From the NCBI GenBank assembly GCA_028708055.1, contig JAQVZT010000162.1, positions 1 through 6,117 of the forward strand: 6,117 nt of DNA, read 5' to 3'. The notes under the pieces are model-generated. The model did no database searches. It had not been told where the DNA came from and was given only the letters and a program-made list of their open reading frames with translations. A program made the translations under genes and the position numbers. This stretch comes from Methanothrix sp. GTDB lineage: Archaea > Halobacteriota > Methanosarcinia > Methanotrichales > Methanotrichaceae. Below are positions 1-4,820 of this stretch, in pieces (position 1 is the stretch's first letter; every line of letters starts with the position of its first letter).

Positions 1-97
1 TCCGTTTTTTATTGGCTTTTATTGGTTTTTATTGTTTTTTATTGTTTTTTTTTTTATTGCTGCTTATTGTTTTTTTATTGGGGTTTTATCGGTTTTT
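1..97 (+). repeat. Array of T-tracts with ATTG spacers; likely terminator for rightward transcription
   Basis: Seen: runs of 4 to 11 T at 5-10, 17-20, 26-30, 35-40, 45-55, 70-76, 84-87 and 93-97, most separated by ATTG or GG. The centres are mostly about 9.5 to 12.5 bases apart, close to one helical turn. The array overlaps the last codons and stop of the TPR gene. Archaeal RNA polymerase stops at oligo-T in the non-template strand, so this would terminate a plus-strand gene entering from the left, not the minus-strand TPR gene. Phased A/T-tracts also tend to bend DNA. The role is inferred, because the left neighbour is outside the window. Confidence 0.5.
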
Positions 98-2236
98 GTC
101 CGTCTTATTCCGGGCCTTTCGACCGGCTTTCAAGACCGCCTTGCAGGACTGCATGGATAGCTGGCACCTCTCCGCCTTCCCTTCCATATCCCCGGCGGCA
201 GGATCGCCTTTCTCTGCCCGCTCTGCAGCCAGGGCCTGATAGATCTTGCAGGCTTTCTTGCAGGCCTTTAGAGCCTTATTGCTGCACTCTTCCCTGTCCT
301 GCACCTCGGAGAGAGCGAGATAATCAACTGCCAGATCCCTGAGAATATCGGCATGCTCCTCCGGAGCTCTCTCGGGAGTGTAGTACTGCATGGCCTTCTT
401 GCAGGCATCTATTGCCCTCCGGCAGTTTTCAGCTTTCTCCTCTATCTCTGCCATTGCGATACAGCTGTAGCTCAGGCTCCTCAGGGCATCGGCGTGCTCA
501 GCTGGATCTGTCCGCTCGTAGATGGCGATGGCGTCCCTGCAGGCCTCTATAGCCCGCAGGCAGCTTTCCTTGCGATCCGGTCCGTCAAAGGGAGCTATCT
601 CAGCCAGAGCCGAATAGGCCGCCCAGAGCAGCACCTTTGCCTCAGCGCAATCCTCTGCATTCCCCTCGGTATGCTCTTCAGAATGCCTATTTGCAGCCGC
701 ATCTGCATATTCCTCTGCATATTTTTCTGCATCCGTTTCTGCGCTGCGGCATGAGCCGCCGGATTCGCTGTAGATCCGCAGGGCCTGCTCAGAGGCGGCT
801 ATGGCCTTCCTGCAATCTTCTGCTCTGGCCTCTTTTGTGATCTCGTTGTCTGCCAGCGATATGGCAGTCATGGCCAGATCCTTGTAGCAGGAGGCGATCT
901 GCAGAGGATGAGCCTTCCAAAGCTGATAAGAATTCAGCCTCTCCTCGCAGGCCTCCAGAGCGAGAGCAGAGTTCTCGGACGGATATTCCATTTCCGCTAA
1001 ATTCATGTGGGCCATCCAGAGGATGCCCTTGGCTTCGCCGTAGTCCTCGGGAGAATCCTCCAGTGTGAAGACCTCAAGAGCCTTCTGAGCCGCCATGATT
1101 GCTCGCAGGCAGTTTTCCGCTCTTTCCTCTGGCTTCTGCTTCAGCTGCCCCAGGGCAAGGTAGACGTTGGCCAGGTTGTTTTGCGCGGTGGCATAAAGCC
1201 TGCCAGACTCCTGCCGGGAATAGATCCGCAGAGCATTGTTGCAGGCCTCCAGAGCAAGCCGGCAGTATTCCTCGATTTCCGCCTCTGCCTTTGCCTCTTC
1301 TTCTGCTGTACCCTCACTTTCACCTTCACTCTCACCCGCTTCTTCCGCCAGGGCGAGGTAAGCACTTGCCAGGTTGTTCTGCGTGGCGGCGTAGGCCAGA
1401 GGCTGCTCTTTCTCGGTTCTGCAGACCAGAGCATCCCGGCAGGCGGCGAGAGCCATCCGGCAGTTTTCCTTCCGGTCCTCTGCTTCAGAGAGGGAAAGAT
1501 AGGCGATGGCCAGGTTGTTCTTCATGGCGGCGTACGGCAGGGGGTTTTTTGCCGGGCAATAGTGCTGGATGGCCTCCTGGTAAGCTGAAATCGCATCTTT
1601 GCAGAGCCTCTTATGGTCTGCGGGATTTGCGGACCGGGCAAGAGCCAGATAGCTGCCGGCCAGGAAGGCCTTAGCGGCTGCAAATTGAAGGGGGCTGTCT
1701 ACAGGATTGAGGGCGGCAAGAGCCGCTTTGCAGGCTGCTACCGCCCGTTTGCCGTTTTCCTCCCGGCTCTCCAGCTCTGCCAGCTTTCGGTAGGCTCCAC
1801 TTAGCTCATTTTGAATGGCTGCGTGCTCATTGGGAGCCTCCGAAGGAGTGAAGACTTGCAGGGCCTCTTTCCAGCAAATGGCCGCTTGATTGAGGTTTCT
1901 CGCCCGGCTACTATGATCGGCAAGAGCAGCATAGGCAGTGCCCAGGCCCCTCATGACTTTGGCGCGAGCAATGGGATGGCTCTCCTGAGAAAAAGTGGTC
2001 AGAGCCTCTTCATAGGCGGTGATAGCGCTCTCGCAGGCTGACGGATCATTTTTTTGCCGGTTGATCTCCAGGCAACTATCGCCGATCCTCTTTTGTATGT
2101 TGGCGCGCTGCACCTGATCCATCTCCAGGGCCAGCATCCTCTCATACACGATCAGGGCCTTTTCAAGATGGCCTTCCTTGCTCTGCAATGGCGGTTTCGC
2201 CTCCTTTTTGCTCTGTCTGTGAATTTTCCAATTCAA
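86..2236 (-). CDS. Cysteine-rich tetratricopeptide (TPR) repeat protein, 716 aa
   Basis: This is a helical-repeat scaffold protein, presumably cytoplasmic because no signal peptide or membrane segment is visible. From about residue 22 to the C-terminus it is 13 to 14 divergent units of about 48 residues. Each has the pattern [N/S]C-x2-A-[IL]-x-A-C-[KR]-x-A-[LI] in the first helix and NNLAxAYLALAE in the second, typical of the TPR_10/TPR_12 kind. Two low-complexity insertions interrupt the array: an acidic one at residues 298-322 and an AEKY/AEEY-rich one at about 491-530. There are 27 cysteines. The partner is unknown; such proteins usually mediate protein-protein contacts. The start is uncertain. 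The longest frame begins with TTG at 2236 and has no clear SD. An in-frame TTG at 2188 follows GGAGG (2200-2204) by 11 bases and would give 700 aa, still including every repeat. The longest frame is kept here. The gene appears monocistronic within the window. Confidence 0.93.
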   Translation of the reverse strand: MNWKIHRQSKKEAKPPLQSKEGHLEKALIVYERMLALEMDQVQRANIQKRIGDSCLEINRQKNDPSACESAITAYEEALTTFSQESHPIARAKVMRGLGTAYAALADHSSRARNLNQAAICWKEALQVFTPSEAPNEHAAIQNELSGAYRKLAELESREENGKRAVAACKAALAALNPVDSPLQFAAAKAFLAGSYLALARSANPADHKRLCKDAISAYQEAIQHYCPAKNPLPYAAMKNNLAIAYLSLSEAEDRKENCRMALAACRDALVCRTEKEQPLAYAATQNNLASAYLALAEEAGESEGESEGTAEEEAKAEAEIEEYCRLALEACNNALRIYSRQESGRLYATAQNNLANVYLALGQLKQKPEERAENCLRAIMAAQKALEVFTLEDSPEDYGEAKGILWMAHMNLAEMEYPSENSALALEACEERLNSYQLWKAHPLQIASCYKDLAMTAISLADNEITKEARAEDCRKAIAASEQALRIYSESGGSCRSAETDAEKYAEEYADAAANRHSEEHTEGNAEDCAEAKVLLWAAYSALAEIAPFDGPDRKESCLRAIEACRDAIAIYERTDPAEHADALRSLSYSCIAMAEIEEKAENCRRAIDACKKAMQYYTPERAPEEHADILRDLAVDYLALSEVQDREECSNKALKACKKACKIYQALAAERAEKGDPAAGDMEGKAERCQLSMQSCKAVLKAGRKARNKTDKNR
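647..766 (-). repeat. Low-complexity insertion in the TPR gene (AEKY/AEEY repeats)
   Basis: Residues about 491-530 of the TPR protein interrupt the regular repeat with alanine- and glutamate-rich sequence containing AEKYAEEYADA. On the plus strand the hexamer CTGCAT or its close variants recurs at roughly 12 to 15 base steps. This looks like expansion of a short codon repeat inside one TPR unit. Confidence 0.55.
1271..1345 (-). repeat. Acidic low-complexity insertion in the TPR gene
   Basis: Residues 298-322 consist almost only of E, G, S, A and K (for example GESEGESEG and EEEAKAEAE). They lengthen the loop between two TPR units by about 20 residues. Short in-frame sequence repetition at the DNA level suggests slippage. 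It is probably a flexible acidic linker. Confidence 0.55.
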
Positions 2237-2280
2237 GTTGGATACAACTGCTGATAGACACCGCTGCTACTTCTAATCTT

Positions 2281-2299
2281 CGCCCATCTCGATTGGGCG
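2281..2299. repeat. Short inverted repeat near the predicted TPR transcription start
   Basis: CGCCCA (2281-2286) and TGGGCG (2294-2299) form a perfect 6-bp inverted repeat with a 7-base loop. It lies about 25 bases downstream of the TATA-like element at 2310-2318, at or just after the expected start of the TPR transcript. It could be an operator or a 5' leader hairpin, or chance. Confidence 0.3.
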
Positions 2300-2309
2300 G
2301 CTACTGCAG

Positions 2310-2318
2310 TATAAAAAT
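2310..2318 (-). promoter_or_regulatory. TATA-box-like element of the TPR gene
   Basis: The minus strand reads ATTTTTATA, preceded by the purine-rich ACGAAG as a possible BRE. About 25 bases downstream puts transcription start near 2288, giving a leader of about 50 bases to the TTG at 2236 or 100 to the TTG at 2188. An 11-base T-run on the plus strand (2328-2338, poly-A on the minus strand) lies directly upstream. The element is near-symmetric and would also read as TATAAAAAT on the plus strand. Confidence 0.45.
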
Positions 2319-2402
2319 CTTCGTTGGTTTTTTTTTTTCACTTGGTTAAAATACCGAAAGTGTTAAATGCAAGGACGGTGTAATATGTGTTTAAAATAGA
2401 TC

Positions 2403-2425
2403 TATCATCAACAACAATGATGATA
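2403..2425. repeat. Perfect 8-bp inverted repeat (AT-rich hairpin)
   Basis: TATCATCA (2403-2410) and TGATGATA (2418-2425) are exact reverse complements around the 7-base loop ACAACAA. No T-run follows on either strand, so it does not look like an intrinsic terminator. It lies about 90 bases upstream of the TPR TATA element and could be a regulator-binding site. Confidence 0.35.
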
Positions 2426-2522
2426 AGTGCTCTGCCAAACAAGAGAGAGGGCAGGTCCTATTCCTCCTTCCTGACCCTCTCCCACCTCATTACATTAGCC
2501 TGGTATGACAGAAGACCTCCAG

Positions 2523-2531
2523 GATTATATT
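2523..2531 (+). promoter_or_regulatory. TATA-like element upstream of the plus-strand mini-ORF
   Basis: The plus strand reads ATTATATTT here, a fair archaeal TATA match. Start of transcription would fall near 2552, giving a leader of about 30 bases that includes the SD at 2569-2577. Its value depends on whether the mini-ORF is real. Confidence 0.25.
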
Positions 2532-2547
2532 TTTGGAAAATTGAAAT

Positions 2548-2745
2548 TCATCTGATAACCACTACATCAAGGAGGAGCAATATGGCCCCTAAAAAGCCCA
2601 TTACGGTGATTACCGTCTCCGTATTTATCTCGGGATTATGCACGGGCCATCCGCTAAGCAGATCTAGAATATAAGGGTTTCCAGAGGCAAAGGCCTTTCC
2701 TGCGCTGGAGAGATCAGTCATATGCAGCCATAGATGCACCGGCAT
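2548..2745 (-). CDS. Doubtful small ORF ending in a hydrophobic helix
   Basis: The 65-codon frame ends in one strongly hydrophobic stretch, ITVMGFLGAILLLLDVVVIR, which would form a membrane helix close to the C-terminus. It starts inside the truncated toxin frame. No SD precedes the ATG at 2745 or the one at 2721. It could be a small membrane protein, the C-terminal remnant of a larger gene, or chance. It is antisense to the plus-strand mini-ORF at 2582-2674, so at most one of the two is likely real. I do not recognise a family. Confidence 0.2.
   Translation of the reverse strand: MPVHLWLHMTDLSSAGKAFASGNPYILDLLSGWPVHNPEINTETVITVMGFLGAILLLLDVVVIR
2582..2674 (+). CDS. Possible 30-aa hydrophobic small protein
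   Basis: An ATG at 2582 is preceded by AAGGAGGAG (2569-2577), the strongest SD match in the window, with 6 bases between GGAGG and the ATG. A TATA-like element lies about 55 bases upstream of the ATG. The product starts MAPKKPITVITVSVFISGL: a basic N-terminus, a short hydrophobic segment (residues 7-19) with one cysteine at 20, then a polar tail. It could be a tiny membrane peptide. Against this, it would be the only plus-strand gene here, and the SD-like bases also read as Leu-Leu-Leu codons in the antisense frame. No family is recognised, and conservation of the start and SD would be needed to accept it. Confidence 0.28.
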   Translation: MAPKKPITVITVSVFISGLCTGHPLSRSRI

Positions 2746-2761
2746 CGACTGCTATTGTCAT
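2714..2761 (-). pseudogene. Truncated VapC/FitB-like PIN toxin remnant
   Basis: An ATG at 2761 overlaps the antitoxin stop codon as ATGA, the usual translational coupling of antitoxin-toxin pairs. The frame reads MTIAVDAGASMAAYD and then stops with TGA. This resembles the first beta-strand of PIN-domain RNases (x-VDAS-x), with Asp6 at the place of the first metal-binding acidic residue. The remaining 110 or so residues of a PIN domain, including the later acidic residues, are not found in any frame downstream, so this is a deletion remnant rather than a single frameshift. It cannot encode an active RNase. The assignment rests on position and a 10-residue resemblance. Confidence 0.55.
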
Positions 2762-2982
2762 CGCTCCCGGTCTACGCGGACAATTTCCGCGCAATCAGGA
2801 AACGTCCTGCCTTTCAATCGCGCTCGGATTCGGAGGGCAATTTGGCGGGCGCAAGCCTTGTTCACTTTGGGCGATTGATTAAGAATAGGCCGAATTTCTG
2901 CTTCCGGTGGTCGCTTATTCTCATAAGCATGGGCCTTTAGCCTATCGATAGCGGCATCGTCAAGATTTCGCACAATTGTCAT
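2758..2982 (-). CDS. FitA/VapB-type ribbon-helix-helix antitoxin, 74 aa
   Basis: This would be the antitoxin of a VapBC/FitAB-type module: it binds DNA as an RHH dimer, represses its own operon and neutralises a PIN-domain RNase. The N-terminus MTIVRNLDD is the beta-strand that contacts DNA, followed by helix 1 (residues 8-21) and helix 2 (about 24-35). The C-terminal RIRARLKGRTFPDCAEIVR (51-69) and the DRER end match the toxin-binding tail of this family (IRARL-GR---DSAEL-REDR). Helix 2 is odd: where relatives usually have SMEAEIREIL, this has PPEAEIRPIL, with two prolines that should disturb the helix. The stop overlaps the start of a broken toxin gene. It may be a stranded, decaying antitoxin, or one kept as a repressor. 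The start ATG has only a weak SD. Confidence 0.8.
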   Translation of the reverse strand: MTIVRNLDDAAIDRLKAHAYENKRPPEAEIRPILNQSPKVNKACARQIALRIRARLKGRTFPDCAEIVRVDRER

Positions 2983-2997
2983 GTATTTTCATCATCT

Positions 2998-3029
2998 AAT
3001 AGATATGATTTGGTTAAGCTGTATCTATT
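2998..3029. promoter_or_regulatory. Inverted repeat, candidate operator of the antitoxin gene
   Basis: AATAGATA (2998-3005) and TATCTATT (3022-3029) are exact reverse complements with a 16-base spacer. The centre lies about 31 bases upstream of the antitoxin ATG at 2982, in the expected promoter region. Ribbon-helix-helix antitoxins commonly repress their own promoter by binding such palindromes. An overlapping TATA-like TTATCAATAG on the minus strand would place the start of transcription within or next to the repeat. Confidence 0.45.
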
Positions 3030-3065
3030 GATAAGCTGCTTGGTGAAAAGTCAAATGCAAATAGG

Positions 3066-3071
3066 AAAAAA
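3066..3071 (-). terminator. Oligo-T terminator of the exported-protein cluster
   Basis: The minus strand has TCTTTTTTCCTATTTGC, with six T (3066-3071) beginning 22 bases after the stop of the 3094-3540 gene and further T-rich sequence following. Archaeal polymerase stops at such runs without needing a hairpin. It would separate the exported-protein genes from the antitoxin gene. Confidence 0.5.
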
Positions 3072-3093
3072 GATACGGGATCTGAACCAGGGC

Positions 3094-3540
3094 TTAAACC
3101 CCGCTCAGGTAGCCGTCGCCCATTCCGGGATTATCCCTTCGCCATTGATCGGCCACACCCTGGGGTAACAGATTAACATCGTTAGTAGTGTACTTGGATG
3201 ATCGGTTATTCGATCCGTCAATAGAGTGCACTATTCCGCCCTGAGTGGTGTTATTGGCCAGGAGATAGGGCTTGCTGAGGTCTGCCGGGCCGGTTACCTT
3301 CTGCATGAGCAGATTGGGGTCCTGGCCGAAGTTGGTCTGCACCCAGGAGTTCCACTGATCGATTAAGGCGTTGAAGGTTGATACATCTCCGCCGGTCATA
3401 TACTTTTGATGCGCTTCCCCAAGTTGGTACGACAGGCGCAGGCCCTGCATGATAGCCTTCTGCTGATCGGTATAGTCTGCGGCCATGGTCAGGCCTGCTA
3501 TGCATAAAAATATGGCAAATATAGCTAAATATTTCATCAA
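3094..3540 (-). CDS. Small exported protein of unknown function, 148 aa
   Basis: The N-terminus has a clear Sec signal peptide: Lys3, a hydrophobic core (residues 5-18) and a likely cleavage after TMA at residue 20. The mature part of about 128 residues is polar, with no cysteine and no further membrane helix. It starts with a helical-looking segment (about 24-80) containing paired tryptophans (QWNSWVQ, 62-68) and ends in an Asn/Gly-rich part (NNTTQGG, DGSNNRSS). It does not share the LW-[NS]-WG core or the DPxTG repeats of the three genes upstream. TTG at 3540 is 8 bases from GGAG (3549-3552) and the next codon is ATG at 3537, so the start is one of these two. The 63-base gap to the gene upstream has no convincing TATA box, so it may be co-transcribed with it. 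I do not recognise the family. Confidence 0.8.
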   Translation of the reverse strand: MMKYLAIFAIFLCIAGLTMAADYTDQQKAIMQGLRLSYQLGEAHQKYMTGGDVSTFNALIDQWNSWVQTNFGQDPNLLMQKVTGPADLSKPYLLANNTTQGGIVHSIDGSNNRSSKYTTNDVNLLPQGVADQWRRDNPGMGDGYLSGV

Positions 3541-3603
3541 TCCACACTCTCCATTTTTTCCAAATTGATCTGACTGCCTTTTGGCCTGTTTCTGCGAAAC
3601 CCT

Positions 3604-4092
3604 CTAGCGGAAGATCGAAGGCAGGGCGTAATTTGAGTCTGCATTGCCGGCATCATTTGAAATGGAACTTCCTCTGTCTACGTAAACCGCCGCTCCGGTG
3701 TAAGGATCAATGTAGAAGTATTTTATCTCCCCTGTGCTGGGTATTTTATAAGCGTAGATGGACCTTCCTGTGAATGGGTCAGTCTCAACCTCACCAATCC
3801 AGCCGTTCGATAAATTAAGGGCTTTCCAGGTGTTGAACGGATCATCCACCAGCTTTCCATCCTTGATCAGGCTTCCCTTGGGCGCAGTTCCCCAATTCCA
3901 CAGCTGGTTGTTGCCAGTGCCGTTGCTGCTATTATCGGAGGACGGTGCTGCATCGCTGGTCTTGAATGTGCCAATAACGCTCCTGCCGTATTCTCCGCCC
4001 ACGCTCTGGAAGCGGCCGCTGTCCTGAGCAAAGCAATCCGCTGCCAAGAGACAGGCCATCAATACTATCATCGCTGCCAATGCAGTCTTCAT
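3604..4092 (-). CDS. Exported DPxTG-repeat protein, paralogue A, 162 aa
   Basis: The signal peptide is residues 1-22, with likely cleavage at CFA|Q. The C20 context (AADC) is not a good lipobox. The conserved family core follows: FQSVGGEYG (28-36), a Ser/Asn-rich linker, LWNWGTAPKGS (64-74), DGKLVDDP (78-85) and LNLSNGWIGE (92-101). Then come three repeats with Thr-Gly at 108-109, 120-121 and 132-133, exactly 12 residues apart, of the type DPFTGRSIYAY. The alternating Tyr/Val pattern suggests beta-hairpins with turns at DPxTG. The C-terminus YALPSIFR matches paralogue B. A frame open to GTG 4104 exists, but ATG 4092 is chosen because GAGGTG (4102-4107) sits 9 bases before it and the signal peptide begins there. 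Function is unknown; a surface or sheath role is speculation. Confidence 0.82.
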   Translation of the reverse strand: MKTALAAMIVLMACLLAADCFAQDSGRFQSVGGEYGRSVIGTFKTSDAAPSSDNSSNGTGNNQLWNWGTAPKGSLIKDGKLVDDPFNTWKALNLSNGWIGEVETDPFTGRSIYAYKIPSTGEIKYFYIDPYTGAAVYVDRGSSISNDAGNADSNYALPSIFR

Positions 4093-4101
4093 ACCAAACC
4101 C

Positions 4102-4107
4102 CACCTC
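4102..4107 (-). promoter_or_regulatory. Shine-Dalgarno site deciding the start of paralogue A
   Basis: GAGGTG on the minus strand, 9 bases before ATG 4092, matches the anti-SD of archaeal 16S rRNA. The upstream GTG at 4104 overlaps this site and is therefore not the start. Confidence 0.55.
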
Positions 4108-4127
4108 TGTCGCTTTAATCCTGAGCC

Positions 4128-4140
4128 ATAAAAGCCTTTC
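4128..4140 (-). promoter_or_regulatory. BRE/TATA-like block of paralogue A
   Basis: GAAAGGCTTTTAT on the minus strand, with a purine-rich BRE-like half and a TATA-like half, ends 36 bases upstream of the ATG at 4092. It begins just after the stop codon of paralogue B. The identical 13 bases occur upstream of paralogue B at 4742-4754. The implied leader is very short, about 13 to 15 bases. Confidence 0.45.
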
Positions 4141-4146
4141 GAGTGT

Positions 4147-4707
4147 CTAACTGAATATAGGCGGCAGATTGAAATTGGACTTGGATTGCTTTTGCGTTCC
4201 GTTTTGGCCGGAGACCGGCGGCAAATAGCTGGTATAGGTCGGCACTCCGGTTTCCGGATTGAAGTAGACGTAAACCGTCTTTCCTGACTTGGAATCCGTA
4301 TATGTGTAGTAATATTGGCCAGTAACCGGATCCACATAAGTGGTAACCGGCTCACCGGTTTGAGCATCTGTATAGGTATAATCAGGAGATGCTGTGCCGT
4401 ATGGGTCCACGAAAGAATCCCCCAGCCAGTTCTTGACAACATTGAGCTTTTTCATCGTATATGCAGGATCGCCAACCAGGTTGCCGTCAATAAGTAGAGA
4501 TCCCTTGGGCGAACTTCCCCAGCTCCACAGGCTGCCATTGCTACCGCTCGCTGCCGCCGTTGGCTCGGCATCGCTGGATTTAATGGTATTTATCAGCTTT
4601 TTGCCGAAATCCCCGCCCACACTCTTGAAATGGCTGCTATTCTGAGCATAGCAGCCCGCGGCCATTAGACATACCGCCAGCAGTAATATTGCCAATGCTG
4701 CCCTCAT
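4147..4707 (-). CDS. Exported DPxTG-repeat protein, paralogue B, 186 aa
   Basis: The signal peptide is residues 1-21, with cleavage probably at CYA|Q. MAAGC (15-19) is a weak lipobox, so a lipoprotein cannot be excluded. The core reads FKSVGGDFG (27-35), LWSWGSSPKGS (60-70), DGNLVGDP (74-81) and LNVVKNWLGD (88-97). Four repeats follow with [TS]-G at 117-118, 129-130, 141-142 and 153-154, an exact 12-residue period, extremely rich in Tyr and Thr (DPVTGQYYYTYTD). The tail NLPPIFS is shared with paralogue A. The frame stays open to 4797, but the longer start has no SD and its first codons would contain the promoter. ATG 4707, preceded by GGGGTTAGT and aligned with the start of paralogue A, is chosen. 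The DNA around both starts is similar, marking tandem duplication. Confidence 0.84.
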   Translation of the reverse strand: MRAALAILLLAVCLMAAGCYAQNSSHFKSVGGDFGKKLINTIKSSDAEPTAAASGSNGSLWSWGSSPKGSLLIDGNLVGDPAYTMKKLNVVKNWLGDSFVDPYGTASPDYTYTDAQTGEPVTTYVDPVTGQYYYTYTDSKSGKTVYVYFNPETGVPTYTSYLPPVSGQNGTQKQSKSNFNLPPIFS

Positions 4708-4741
4708 ACTAACCCCGTACGAAAATAAAGGTGGGCGAGAA

Positions 4742-4754
4742 ATAAAAGCCTTTC
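4742..4754 (-). promoter_or_regulatory. BRE/TATA-like block of paralogue B
   Basis: GAAAGGCTTTTAT on the minus strand ends 35 bases upstream of the ATG at 4707. It is identical to the block before paralogue A and lies at nearly the same distance from the start. A second T-rich TATA-like stretch (CTTTATTTTC, about 4720-4729) lies closer to the gene. Confidence 0.45.
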
Positions 4755-4795
4755 CGTATGCCTCGCATATGTCTTTCGTGTGTCCTGCTCGTGCC

Positions 4796-4814
4796 ATTCA
4801 ATACGCATTCAATA
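4796..4814. repeat. Direct repeat ATTCAATA x2
   Basis: ATTCAATA occurs at 4796-4803 and again at 4807-4814, 11 bases apart, which is one helical turn. It borders the 10-base repeat array that begins at 4821 and lies upstream of the paralogue B promoter. It may be part of the same regulatory region. Confidence 0.35.
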
Positions 4815-4820
4815 AGCTTG

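Larger units (their letters stand above)
2237..2713. other. Intergenic stretch without a confident gene
   Basis: This interval separates the TPR start from the truncated toxin. It holds the TPR promoter, two small inverted repeats (2281-2299, 2403-2425), a T11 run (2328-2338) and a pyrimidine-rich plus-strand tract at about 2457-2490. It also holds two mutually exclusive weak ORFs described separately (plus 2582-2674, minus 2548-2745). The AT content is higher than in the neighbouring genes. I see no transposase, tRNA or CRISPR-like structure. It may be what is left after deletion of most of a toxin gene. Confidence 0.5.

Noticed and set aside
12..342. Plus-strand frames rich in Phe and Leu at the left edge
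   Set aside because: They only translate the T-tract array and the antisense of the TPR gene; there is no SD and no domain.
353..2254. Several plus-strand frames of 63 to 193 codons opposite the TPR gene
   Set aside because: All are antisense to one long minus-strand repeat protein whose repeats fix the true frame. Their own sequences show no family features.
2387..2674. 95-codon plus-strand frame starting with GTG
   Set aside because: There is no SD at the GTG and no family resemblance, and the start lies just before a hairpin. Only its last 30 codons have a convincing SD and ATG, reported as a separate doubtful ORF.
3588..3600. GTTTC-TGC-GAAAC mini-hairpin between two exported-protein genes
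   Set aside because: Five-bp arms with a 3-base loop and no following T-run on the transcribed strand are too weak for a terminator or operator call.
4678..4707. Lipoprotein signal in the exported paralogues
   Set aside because: Only paralogue B has a partial lipobox (AAGC). Paralogue A has Asp before the Cys and paralogue C has no Cys, while all three have a good Ala-x-Ala site, so signal peptidase I processing is preferred.
4708..4797. Longer N-terminus for paralogue B
   Set aside because: It would place the promoter block inside the coding region, lacks an SD, and puts 30 polar residues in front of a clear signal peptide. The ATG at 4707 aligns with paralogue A.
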